Below, piece after piece: positions 53,574 to 61,456 of a stretch of 64,000 bases of DNA. The stretch lies in contig NZ_BOMS01000104.1 of assembly GCF_016862315.1 (NCBI RefSeq), forward strand, positions 1-64,000, given 5' to 3'. Position 1 is the stretch's first letter. Every line of letters starts with the position of its first letter. The translations under genes were made by a program, and so were the position numbers. The notes beneath the pieces are model-generated. The model was not told the DNA's origin. It did no database searches and saw only the letters and a list, made by a program, of their open reading frames with translations. The DNA comes from Actinoplanes palleronii (GTDB lineage Bacteria; Actinomycetota; Actinomycetes; Mycobacteriales; Micromonosporaceae).

Positions 53574-54575
53574 TCAGGCCTTGCGGTCGTCCAGGGCTCG
53601 GGCCTGCAGCGCCCGCAGATCGTCGAGGGACCGGACGCCGACCGGCTTGGCCGCGGTCTCGGCGTGCCGGTCGGCGGCGTTCCGGTCGGCGGCGTGGCGC
53701 CCGCCGGTGTGCTGCGGCGCCCGCGGGTCGACCGGGTGCAGGTCGGTGGTCCGGCGGGTGCTGGCCTCGGCCAGCGTGGTGGCGAACGGCGCGATGCCGG
53801 CCCGGCGGCGGGCCCGGGCCCGGCCGAACTCGTTGACGATGGTGCGCAGCACGCGGAAGCCGTCGCGGAACGTGTTCAGGTTGCTCTGACCGTGGATGCG
53901 CTCGTGCTCGGTGCTGCCGACCTCGCCGACCTTGAGCTGCTCGGCCACCGCGCGGATGTTGATCATGGTTTCGATCTCGAAGCCGTCGCCCCACAGTTTG
54001 CTGCCGTCGGCGGGCCGGGGCAGGTCGACGTCCGGCAGGTCGAGGGCCGGCACCACGTCGCGCCAGAACGCGTTGTAGCCGTAGCAGAGGTCGGTGAACT
54101 TCGTCTTGAACAGGACGTTGACCACCAGGTTCAGCCCGTCGTTGCCGAGCTTGCGCAGCGGGGTGATGTCGTGGCTGAAGCCGCCGAAGTTGAACCGGGT
54201 GCCCTTGACGAACTGGTCGCCGCCGGTCAGCTTGGCCACGAACGACGGGATCTCGCCCGGGTCGGTGGAGCCGTCCGCGTCGATCATCACGATGATGTCG
54301 CCGGTGCAGGCCGCGAAGCCGCAGGCCAGCGCGTTGCCCTTGCCGGTGCGGGTCTGCTGCACGACGACCACGTCGGGGCGCAGCTCGCGGGCCACCGCCA
54401 CGGTGCGGTCCTTGGAGCCGCCGTCGACCAGGATCACCTCGCTGATCAGGTCCGGAAGCTTCGCGAACACGTGCGGCAGGTTGCGCTCCTCATTCAGCGT
54501 CGGGATGACGACGCTTACGGTGGGTGTCAGGGTGCGGTTACTGCCAGTGTTGGTGTTCACGTGCGAGAGCTCCAT
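53574..54575 (-). CDS. family 2 glycosyltransferase, polyprenol-phosphate sugar transferase-like
   Basis: 333 residues. VSVVIPTLNEERNLPHVFAK, VILVDGGSKDRTVAVAREL, GKGNALACGFAACTGDIIVM and MIDADGSTDPGEIPSFV match the DPM1/GT2 group that often charges polyprenyl phosphate. FRDGFRVLRTIVNEFGRAR follows the catalytic domain; the last ~70 residues are a low-complexity tail rich in Arg, His and Ala (QHTGGRHAADRNAADRHAET). ATG at 54575; first gene of the minus-strand set, with its promoter in the AT-rich region to the right. Confidence 0.92.
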   Translation of the reverse strand: MELSHVNTNTGSNRTLTPTVSVVIPTLNEERNLPHVFAKLPDLISEVILVDGGSKDRTVAVARELRPDVVVVQQTRTGKGNALACGFAACTGDIIVMIDADGSTDPGEIPSFVAKLTGGDQFVKGTRFNFGGFSHDITPLRKLGNDGLNLVVNVLFKTKFTDLCYGYNAFWRDVVPALDLPDVDLPRPADGSKLWGDGFEIETMINIRAVAEQLKVGEVGSTEHERIHGQSNLNTFRDGFRVLRTIVNEFGRARARRRAGIAPFATTLAEASTRRTTDLHPVDPRAPQHTGGRHAADRNAADRHAETAAKPVGVRSLDDLRALQARALDDRKA

Positions 54576-54981
54576 GTCGGTCCCTTCCGGGGGGCGGCAA
54601 CGCAGGTGGTGGCGCGAATTCCCGGACAGGTTCGACACGGCCACTTGCTGGTGATCAACCTACCCAAGGATTACGTAGCGTCAACAGTTTCCGAGGCTGT
54701 CCCATGTCACAGCGGGTCAGAGCTGGAGCGCGAGAGTAGGTAAAGAGAGCCTGTTCAGAGGATGTCCAGTGATTCAGTTCACAATCACTTTGAGTGACGG
54801 TGACCCTTTGATTGGGTGGACCAAACCCGCCTAGACCGGCGAAAGCCCATCGATATGACGAATAGATGATAAGTCCGTATATGTCGTGTGGTCTGACATC
54901 ACTCTTCGTATTCGCGGCGCGAAGCCCGATGACTCACCGTCAAAAAGTGCGTCGTCGCAGGTGAACTGGCATGCTGGAGGC
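54576..54981. other. divergent intergenic region with shared motif
   Basis: About 400 bases between a minus-strand glycosyltransferase and the plus-strand zinc-ribbon-like gene. 54640-54900 is relatively AT-rich (for example ATCGATATGACGAATAGATG). It contains GTTCACAATCACTTTGAGT (54777-54795) and GGTGACC (54799-54805), nearly the same as the element at 46344-46378. No further ORF is credible. Confidence 0.55.
54777..54805. promoter_or_regulatory. operator-like motif shared with 46344
   Basis: GTTCACAATCACTTTGAGT differs from GTTCACTAATCACTCTGAGT (46344-46363) by one indel and one substitution, and is likewise followed by GGTGACC. Candidate site for a common regulator of the polysaccharide locus. 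Confidence 0.55.
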
Positions 54982-55155
54982 GTGGGCAGCAATCCGACGG
55001 CGGCCGAGGGTCCGCTCTGCGTCTGTGGGCATCCGTTCCCGGCGCACGAGCACTACCGCGCCGGCACCGAGTGCGTGACCTGTGCGTCCGGGCAGTGCGC
55101 CCGATTCCGGCGTCCCGCCTGGTGGCGACGCTGGGTGTCGCCCCGGGCGAGGTGA
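54982..55155 (+). CDS. small Cys/His-rich putative zinc-binding protein
   Basis: 57 residues from the GTG at 54982. CVCGHPFPAHEHYRAGTECV followed by TCASGQCARFRR places five Cys and three His in a pattern suited to a zinc ribbon or finger. The start is uncertain: the GTG at 54961 is also possible, and a GGAGG sits only one base before the 54982 GTG. Its stop lies inside the perfect palindrome GGTGACGTCACC. Function unknown; may be regulatory. Confidence 0.6.
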   Translation: MGSNPTAAEGPLCVCGHPFPAHEHYRAGTECVTCASGQCARFRRPAWWRRWVSPRAR

Positions 55156-55162
55156 CGTCACC
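55151..55162. promoter_or_regulatory. 12-bp palindrome GGTGACGTCACC
   Basis: A perfect self-complementary 12-mer overlapping the stop codon of the small Cys/His gene and ~80 bases upstream of the sulfotransferase start. Candidate operator. Confidence 0.5.
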
Positions 55163-55177
55163 GCCAGGGGATCGCCA

Positions 55178-55200
55178 AAGCCTATAAACTCTGTAGGCTT
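55178..55200. promoter_or_regulatory. inverted repeat upstream of the sulfotransferase
   Basis: AAGCCTA (55178-55184) and TAGGCTT (55194-55200), perfect 7-bp arms around a 9-base AT-rich spacer, 42 bases upstream of the sulfotransferase ATG; together with the 12-mer just before, it forms a compact control region. Confidence 0.5.
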
Positions 55201-55242
55201 GACCGACTTTGCTGCGCGACTGCCGCATCCGTGGGGGAATCC

Positions 55243-56196
55243 ATGTCACTTCCCGACTTCCTGATCGCCGGTGTGCCCAAGGCCGGGACCACCGCCCTGC
55301 ACGCCGCCCTGACCGGGCATCCCGATCTGTACCTGTCCGCGGTCAAGGAGCCCAAGTTCTTCCTCTCCGACGGTCCGCCACCGGGGCACGGCGGCCCGGG
55401 TGACGTGCAGACCTACCAGGAGCACGTGTGGCGCCGGGCGGACTACGAGGCGCTGTTCGCCCCGGCGCCGTCCGGAGCGCTGCTCGGCGAGGCGACGCCG
55501 TTCTACCTGCACGACCTGGACGCCCACGACCGGATCAAGAAGCTGGCGCCGGACGCGCGGATCATCCTGCTGCTGCGCGACCCGGTGGACCGGGCGCACT
55601 CCAACTGGACCCACCTGTGGAACGCCGGCCTCGAGCCGGAGGCCGACTTCCTGGCCGCCTGCCGGGCCGAGCCGGCCCGGATCGCGGCCGGCTGGGCCCA
55701 GTTCTGGCACTACCTGGGCCTGGGCCTCTACGGCCGTCAGCTGCAGCACCTCTACGAGCGCTTCCCGCGCGAGCAGGTGCTGCTGCTGCGCTACCGGGAG
55801 CTCAAGGACGCGCCGGCCGCCACACTCGACCGGGTCTGCTCGTTCCTCGGCGTGCGCACCGGGCTGCTCACCGCGATCCCGAAGGAGAACGTGAACCGGC
55901 ACGTCGTCGAGGACGACGCGGTCAACCGGATGCTGCGCGGCCTGCTCCGCACCGGCGGGACCTTCGGGCACCGCTTCCCGGTGCCGCTGCGCCTGGCCGC
56001 CCGCGGCCCGCTGCTCACCCTGCTGCACCGCAAGAAGGGCACCCGGCCGGTGACCACCCCGCAGGAGCGGGCCGCGCTGCTGCCACACTTCGCCGCGGAC
56101 ATCGCGTTGCTGCAGGACGTCACCGGCGAGCGCTACGACGACTGGCTCAGCGTCGACCGACACGCCCGCGCCTCGGAAAACCCACCAGTCCAATAG
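55243..56196 (+). CDS. PAPS-dependent sulfotransferase
   Basis: 317 residues. The N-terminal 5'-phosphosulfate loop is LIAGVPKAGTTALHAALTGH and the 3'-phosphate motif is IILLLRDPVDRAHSNWTHLW; KEPKFFLSD and LRYRELKDAPAATLDRVCSF agree with the sulfotransferase_1/heparan-type family. It would transfer sulfate from PAPS to a hydroxyl or amine of a glycan or small molecule. ATG at 55243 with GGGGGA 4-5 bases upstream. Placement next to GT2 enzymes and a glycosidase-like protein suggests a sulfated surface glycan. Confidence 0.92.
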   Translation: MSLPDFLIAGVPKAGTTALHAALTGHPDLYLSAVKEPKFFLSDGPPPGHGGPGDVQTYQEHVWRRADYEALFAPAPSGALLGEATPFYLHDLDAHDRIKKLAPDARIILLLRDPVDRAHSNWTHLWNAGLEPEADFLAACRAEPARIAAGWAQFWHYLGLGLYGRQLQHLYERFPREQVLLLRYRELKDAPAATLDRVCSFLGVRTGLLTAIPKENVNRHVVEDDAVNRMLRGLLRTGGTFGHRFPVPLRLAARGPLLTLLHRKKGTRPVTTPQERAALLPHFAADIALLQDVTGERYDDWLSVDRHARASENPPVQ

Positions 56197-56199
56197 GTC

Positions 56200-57159
56200 A
56201 TGCCAGAATCCTCCGGTACCACTCGGCCGCACCCCCGGGAGACGACGTTGTCCATCGGAATCACCGCGCTGCCCCTGCCCAGCTGGGAAGACTCCACGGT
56301 GGTGGTGGAGCCGCCGGGCGCCGAGCCGGGCGCCTGGTCCGGCGCACCGAGCACGATCACCGCCGACGGGTACGTGTACCTGGCGTACCGCCTGCGCCTG
56401 CCGATCGGCGCCGGCCGGGGCGTCGCCAACGTGATCGCCCGCTCCACCGACGGGCTGGCCTTCACCGTGGTGGCCGAGGTGGGCAAGGACCGCTTCGGCG
56501 CCGAGTCCCTGGAGCGCCCGGCGCTGACCCGCACCCCGGAGGGCCGCTGGCGGCTGTACGTCAGCGCCGCCACCCCGGGCACCAAGCACTGGCGGGTCGA
56601 GTTGCTCGAGGCGGACACCCCGGAGGGCCTGGCCACCGCGCCGTCCCGGACCGTGCTTGCGGGTGACGACACGGTCGCCTGGAAGGACCCGGTGCTGCAC
56701 CACGACGAGCACGGCTGGCACCTGTGGGCCTCGGTGCACCCGCTGGACTCCTGGGACGACGCCGACCGGATGACCACCGAGTACGCCACCAGCCCGGACG
56801 GCGTGCACTGGACCCACCGGCGGACCGCGCTGGCCGGCCGGCCGGGTCAGTGGGACGCCCGCGGGGTGCGGGTCTCCTCGGTGCAGGTGACCGGCGACGA
56901 GATCACGGTGGCCTACGACGGGCGGGCCACGGCCGGCGAGAACTGGGAGGAACGGACCGGGGTGGCCCGCGGCACCCGGCTGCCGGACGGCACGTTCGGC
57001 CAGCTGACCGCGGAGGACCACGAGCCGGTCGGCAGCCCGCACCCGCCGTACGGGCTGCGCTATCTGAGCCTCGTCGAGCTGCCGGACGGGGATCGACGGC
57101 TGTACTACGAGGCGACCCGGGCGGACGGGGCGCACGATCTCCGTACCGAGAAGGTCTGA
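56200..57159 (+). CDS. glycosidase-like five-bladed beta-propeller protein
   Basis: 319 residues. Blade-type repeats around PSTITADGYVYLAYRLRLP, NVIARSTDGLAFTVVAEVG, VAWKDPVLHHDEHGWHLWAS and TEYATSPDGVHWTHRRTALA resemble the GH43/GH32-type propeller fold. The WKDP segment could supply an Asp of the active site. No signal peptide. It starts three bases after the sulfotransferase stop (ATG 56200; a TTG at 56248 is an alternative), so both are on one transcript. Probably acts on, or binds, a sugar linked to the sulfotransferase. Confidence 0.8.
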   Translation: MPESSGTTRPHPRETTLSIGITALPLPSWEDSTVVVEPPGAEPGAWSGAPSTITADGYVYLAYRLRLPIGAGRGVANVIARSTDGLAFTVVAEVGKDRFGAESLERPALTRTPEGRWRLYVSAATPGTKHWRVELLEADTPEGLATAPSRTVLAGDDTVAWKDPVLHHDEHGWHLWASVHPLDSWDDADRMTTEYATSPDGVHWTHRRTALAGRPGQWDARGVRVSSVQVTGDEITVAYDGRATAGENWEERTGVARGTRLPDGTFGQLTAEDHEPVGSPHPPYGLRYLSLVELPDGDRRLYYEATRADGAHDLRTEKV

Positions 57160-57316
57160 TCGCGGAGGGTGATGACGAACGCGACCTGAATGCCTGCTCA
57201 GGACCGTTGAGGGCTGTAAGGGCCGTCACTCTCGGTGGGGTCGGTCGCGGGCGTCGACGACGGGTGGCTTAGCGTCGTCCCTGACGTCAGGTGCTCGCCC
57301 ACAAGCGGCACGGTCG

Positions 57317-57360
57317 ATGGCGGGATCGGTCTCACAAGGCCCGGTCCCGCCATGTTTTTT
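57317..57360 (+). terminator. intrinsic terminator
   Basis: A 13-bp stem with one G-U wobble (ATGGCGGGATCGG, 57317-57329, with CCGGTCCCGCCAT, 57341-57353) followed by GTTTTTT at 57354-57360. It ends the sulfotransferase transcript ~160 bases past the last stop and lies 70 bases upstream of the kinase gene. The rest of 57160-57430 has no gene. Confidence 0.88.
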
Positions 57361-57430
57361 GCCCTCGCCGGGTTCACTCCTCCGGTGGACGCGGCGCCGA
57401 GGATCACGTTTGTGGCCGGGTGATCTGGGT

Positions 57431-58498
57431 ATGGACCTGGCCAGCCGCGCGACCGATGAACGTGGTCTCGTGAGAGGGGATGCCGTGCGGGTGTTGGGCG
57501 GGCGGTATCAGCTGGTGAACCGGATCGGTCTCGGTGGCATGTCCGAGGTGTGGCTCGGGCACGACCAGGTCCTCGACCGGCCGGTCGCCGTCAAGATCAT
57601 GGCCCCGGCGGTGCAGGGCACCCTCGGCGAGGCCGGGATCGAGCTGATCCGCTCCGAGGCGCGGTCGGCGGCCCGGCTGGCGCACCCCAACGTGGCCGGC
57701 GTGCACGACTTCGGCACCTCGCCGATGCCCGGCCGGCTCGACGTGCCGTACATCGTGATGGAGCTGGTCGAGGGGCAGACGCTGAGCCAGCACCTGCGCG
57801 ACGGCCCGCTCGACTGGCGGATCGGGGTGCGGATCTGCGCCGAGGTGGCGGCCGCGCTGGCCGCCGCGCACGCCGAGCAGGTGGTGCACCGCGACATCAA
57901 ACCGGCGAACGTGATGCTCACCCCGAGCGGCGCGAAGGTCCTCGACTTCGGCATCGCCGCGGCGATCGGCCAGCCCGAGGCGGACCCGGACGGCCCGGTG
58001 ATGGGCACCCCGGCGTACGTCGCCCCGGAACGCTTCGACGGCCTCCCGGCCAGCCCGGCCTCGGACATGTTCGGCCTCGGGTCGCTGCTCTACCACTGCC
58101 TGGCCGGCCGGCTCCCGTGGACCACGAAGTCGCACACCGAGCTGATCCACGCCCAGCGCTACTGGGACCCGGAGCCGCTGCCGTACCTGGACGGGCTGCC
58201 GCCCGAGGTGCTCGACCTGTGCTTCCGCTGCCTGCGCCGGGATCCGGCCGAGCGGCCCACCGCGCTGGTCGCGGCGCTGCTGCTGGCCGAGGCGGTGGAC
58301 GCGCGGGTCTACGTGCCGCTCTCCGACCTGTCCGGGCTGGAGCAGCCGGTGCCGGCCTGGGACGAGCAGGCGGCGGTCGAGCCGACCTACACCGGTCTGC
58401 CGGCCGTGCCGGATGCCGCCGGAGGGATCGTGCCGGTGGAGACGGTCGTGCCGGTCGAGCAGCCCGAACACGCCGGCCGGCACCGCGCCGACATCTGA
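57431..58498 (+). CDS. serine/threonine protein kinase (Hanks type)
   Basis: 355 residues. Gly-rich loop IGLGGMSEVWLG, ATP-binding Lys in VAVKIM, catalytic loop VVHRDIKPANVML, DFGIA activation start and GTPAYVAPERFDG. Unlike most PknB-like kinases it has no transmembrane segment or PASTA domain; after the kinase fold comes only a 60-residue acidic/Pro tail, so it is cytoplasmic. ATG at 57431, or GTG at 57485, which has AGAGGGG upstream. Its stop is 7 bases from the stop of the convergent universal stress protein. Confidence 0.92.
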   Translation: MDLASRATDERGLVRGDAVRVLGGRYQLVNRIGLGGMSEVWLGHDQVLDRPVAVKIMAPAVQGTLGEAGIELIRSEARSAARLAHPNVAGVHDFGTSPMPGRLDVPYIVMELVEGQTLSQHLRDGPLDWRIGVRICAEVAAALAAAHAEQVVHRDIKPANVMLTPSGAKVLDFGIAAAIGQPEADPDGPVMGTPAYVAPERFDGLPASPASDMFGLGSLLYHCLAGRLPWTTKSHTELIHAQRYWDPEPLPYLDGLPPEVLDLCFRCLRRDPAERPTALVAALLLAEAVDARVYVPLSDLSGLEQPVPAWDEQAAVEPTYTGLPAVPDAAGGIVPVETVVPVEQPEHAGRHRADI

Positions 58499-58505
58499 CG
58501 TCCTG

Positions 58506-59366
58506 TCACGCCCGGGGGACGACCACCAACGGCCGCCCGGCCCGGCGCAGCAGCCGCCCGGACACCCCGCCGACCAGCACCCGCCGGGCCGGACCGTATC
58601 CGCGGGACCCGCAGAACAGCAGGTCCACCTCGGTCAGCCCGGCCAACTCCTCGACCACGTCACCGGAGCGCACCGACCACTCCACCGGCACGTCCGGCAC
58701 GCTCGCGGCCGCCCGGCGCAGTGCCTCCTCGTACGTCTCCCGCGCGGTGTCCAGGAACGCCCGCTCGGCGTCGTCACCGATCAGGAACGGCAGCGCCGCG
58801 TCCCCGGCGGCCACCACGGTGACCAGCAGCAACGTGCTGCCGGTGCGCCGGGCCAGCTCGGCGGCCGCGTCCAGGGCGGCCCGGCCGTCCAGGGTGTCCA
58901 CGTAGGCGACCCCGATCCGGCCGAGCGCGCCGGGCGCCGTGCCGCCGCCGGCCGGGGTGACCGCCACCGGGCAGCCGCTGCCGGCCAGCAGCCGTTCCGC
59001 GGTGCTGCCGGCGAAGAGCCGCCCGGGTGCGGCCGGGCCCGAGCCGATCACCATCGCCACCGCACGGGTCTGCTCGGCCAGGTCGTGCAGGCCGTGCGCG
59101 GCCGAGCTGGACGCCACACTGCGGTACTCGACGCCGGGCGGATCCTTCAACGCGGCACGGGCCTCGTCCAGCACCCGTTCGGCGGCCCGGTGCCGGTCGG
59201 CGATCCACTCGGCGTCCACCCGGCCGGAGCCGATCGCGGACGGCGCCGGGTGGACCACCGCGACGATCAACGGGACCTGCCGGACGTCGGCGAGCCAGCG
59301 GCCCAGGGCGAGCGCGTCGCGCGAGCCCGGGCGGTGGTCCACGCCGACGATCACCGGGGCGGTCAT
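58506..59366 (-). CDS. universal stress protein, tandem UspA domains
   Basis: 286 residues, two UspA domains. Each begins with the typical strand (PVIVGVDHRPGSRDALA and IGVAYVDTLDGRAALDAA) and ends in a nucleotide-site loop: VIGSGPAAPGRLFAGSTAER in the first domain, FCGSRGYGPARRVLVGGVSG in the second (G-x-R-G-x type). Stress-related ATP/AMP binding is expected. The ATG at 59366 overlaps the permease stop by ATGA, so the two proteins are made together. Confidence 0.9.
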   Translation of the reverse strand: MTAPVIVGVDHRPGSRDALALGRWLADVRQVPLIVAVVHPAPSAIGSGRVDAEWIADRHRAAERVLDEARAALKDPPGVEYRSVASSSAAHGLHDLAEQTRAVAMVIGSGPAAPGRLFAGSTAERLLAGSGCPVAVTPAGGGTAPGALGRIGVAYVDTLDGRAALDAAAELARRTGSTLLLVTVVAAGDAALPFLIGDDAERAFLDTARETYEEALRRAAASVPDVPVEWSVRSGDVVEELAGLTEVDLLFCGSRGYGPARRVLVGGVSGRLLRRAGRPLVVVPRA

Positions 59367-60808
59367 GACGGATCGTCCTCGGGGCGGGCGGCCGAAGGGG
59401 CGGCGGCCGCTTCCTGGCGGAGCCGGGAGTGCCGGTAGCCGTAGAGGGCGTAGATGACCAGGCCGGCGACGAGCCACACCCCGAACCGGATCCAGGTGTC
59501 CAGTGGCAGGTCGGACATCAGGTAGACGGCGAACCCGATCCCGATCACCGGCAGCACCGGCGACCACGGCACCCGGTACGGCCGGGGCATGTCCGGCTTG
59601 GTCCGCCGCAGCACGATCACCCCGATGTTGACCAGCACGAACGCGAACAGCGTGCCGATGTTGACCAGCTCCACGATGGTGCCGAGCGGGATCAGCGCGG
59701 CCAGCACCGCGATCAGCACCCCGAGCACCATGGTGAGCCGGGCCGGGGTGCCGTACCGCGGGTTGACCTTGGCCATCCGGCGCGGCAGCAGGCCGTCCCG
59801 GCACATCGCGAAGAAGATCCGGGTCTGGCCGTAGAAGATCACCAGGACCACGCTGGTGATCGCGACGACCGCGCCGAGCGCCAGGATCCCGGCCGCCCAG
59901 CTCATCCCGGCGCCCTGGTCGAGGGCCGCGGCGAGCGGCGCGTCGCTGTCCTTCATCTGGTCCGGGCTGGCGATGCCGAGCGCGCCGACCGCGGTGAGGA
60001 TGTAGAACACCGTGCAGATGCCGAGCGAACCGATGATCGCCCAGGGCAGGTCACGGGCCGGGTTGCGGGCCTCCTCGCTGCCGGTGGAGACCGCGTCGAA
60101 CCCGATGTACGCGAAGAAGATGATCGCCGCGGCCGCGGTCACCCCGTCCGCGCCGGCCGGGGCGAACGGGTGGAAGTTGCCGGTGCTGAAGTTCGCGAAC
60201 GCCACCGCCAGGAAGAAGATCAGCACGACCAGCTTGACCACGACCATCACCAGGTTGGCCCGGGCGCTCTCGGTCACGCCGCGGATCAGCAGCAGCGTGA
60301 TGGCCAGCACGATGAACACCGCGGGCAGGTTGACCACCCCGCCGTCCTCCGGTGACTTGCTGATGGCGTCCGGCAGCGCGACACCGAACGCGGCGTCCAG
60401 GAACGCGTTCAGGTTGCCACCCCAGCCGATCGCGATGCCGGCCACCGAGACGCCGTACTCCAGGATCAGGTCCCAGCCGATGATCCAGGCGACGATCTCG
60501 CCCATGGTCGCGTAGGTGTACGTGTACGCGCTGCCGGAGACCGGGATCGAGGACGCCAGCTCGGCGTAGGAGAGCGCGGAGAACACGCAGGCCACCGCGG
60601 CCAGCGCGAACGACAGCACGACGGCCGGACCGGCGATCCCGGAGCCCTTGCCGATCACCACGAAGATGCCGGTACCGATGATCGCGCCGACGCCCATCGC
60701 GGTCAGCTGGACGACACCGACCGCCTTCTTGAGCTCGGTGCCCTCTTCCGCTGTCTCGTGGATCAGCGATCCGACGTCCCGGATCGCGAACAACCCCGAC
60801 TTGGCCAT
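59363..60808 (-). CDS. APC-family amino acid permease
   Basis: 481 residues, about 12 transmembrane helices. N-terminal GVGAIIGTGIFVVIGKGSG is the consensus of the cationic amino acid transporter (CAT/YfnA) branch of the APC family, and FFAYIGFDAVSTGSEEARNP is the conserved loop. ATG at 60808 preceded by GGAAGGGGGC. Cytoplasmic membrane importer, co-translated with the universal stress protein; substrate not readable, perhaps a basic amino acid. Confidence 0.93.
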   Translation of the reverse strand: MAKSGLFAIRDVGSLIHETAEEGTELKKAVGVVQLTAMGVGAIIGTGIFVVIGKGSGIAGPAVVLSFALAAVACVFSALSYAELASSIPVSGSAYTYTYATMGEIVAWIIGWDLILEYGVSVAGIAIGWGGNLNAFLDAAFGVALPDAISKSPEDGGVVNLPAVFIVLAITLLLIRGVTESARANLVMVVVKLVVLIFFLAVAFANFSTGNFHPFAPAGADGVTAAAAIIFFAYIGFDAVSTGSEEARNPARDLPWAIIGSLGICTVFYILTAVGALGIASPDQMKDSDAPLAAALDQGAGMSWAAGILALGAVVAITSVVLVIFYGQTRIFFAMCRDGLLPRRMAKVNPRYGTPARLTMVLGVLIAVLAALIPLGTIVELVNIGTLFAFVLVNIGVIVLRRTKPDMPRPYRVPWSPVLPVIGIGFAVYLMSDLPLDTWIRFGVWLVAGLVIYALYGYRHSRLRQEAAAAPSAARPEDDPS

Positions 60809-61078
60809 GCTGCGCCCCCTTCCACGGCTTCAGATCACCGTGGTCCCGGGTCCGGCTCGCCGCAAGGCGGACAGTGATCGGATCAGCGCGATGTGTGAAC
60901 TTCGGTCGCCCGGGTTGCCGCGCGTCCCACGCGGTGGGTGAAAAACGCCATGGCGTACGGGTTGTGCGCCGCCTGCGGCAAACCGCGCGGCAGCCTGCGA
61001 GGGGTACGGCGTGACGGGTACGGTGGATAGATCGGGCAAATCGCCCGGCTCTCAAGTGGCGCGGTGGGCGAGGTCGTG

Positions 61079-61417
61079 ATGGGCGAGGCCGTGATGACGA
61101 CACGGCGGCAGGCCGACGGCACCATGGTCGTCGACGTGCGGGGCAGCCTGGACACGTCCACCGTCGAGTCGCTGCGCGACGTGCTGCTGGAGACGCTCCA
61201 GCGGGACCGTCCGGCGCTGATCGTTGTCGATCTGACCTTCGTCACCTTCATGGACTCGGTCGGGATCGGCGCCCTGGTCGCCGGGCAGCGCGCGGCCCGG
61301 GACATCGGCACCCGGTTCGAGCTGCGCAACCCGAGTGACTTCGTGCACGGGCAGCTGCGGATCACCGGTCTGACCGAGGTGCTCGGCCTGACCGGGACCC
61401 GCAACTTCGGCTTCTGA
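61079..61417 (+). CDS. STAS-domain protein (anti-anti-sigma factor type)
   Basis: 112 residues. STAS fold with the phospho-acceptor region VTFMDSVGIGALVAGQRAAR (Ser in the DSxGxG motif) and C-terminal LRITGLTEVLGL. Such proteins bind anti-sigma kinases in partner-switching control of stress sigma factors. Start uncertain: GCGAGGTCGTG-ATG (61079) and GCGAGGCCGTG-ATG (61094) are near-identical tandem start regions, with a GTG further upstream at 61064. No cognate kinase or sigma gene is adjacent. Confidence 0.85.
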   Translation: MGEAVMTTRRQADGTMVVDVRGSLDTSTVESLRDVLLETLQRDRPALIVVDLTFVTFMDSVGIGALVAGQRAARDIGTRFELRNPSDFVHGQLRITGLTEVLGLTGTRNFGF

Positions 61418-61442
61418 ACCGCCGGCCGGGATGGCCGGCGGT
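61418..61442. terminator. bidirectional terminator hairpin
   Basis: ACCGCCGGCC (61418-61427) and GGCCGGCGGT (61433-61442) form a perfect 10-bp stem with a GGGAT loop, directly after the STAS stop and 14 bases past the convergent GH9 stop. Confidence 0.85.
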
Positions 61443-61456
61443 CCATCCGCGTCGAG

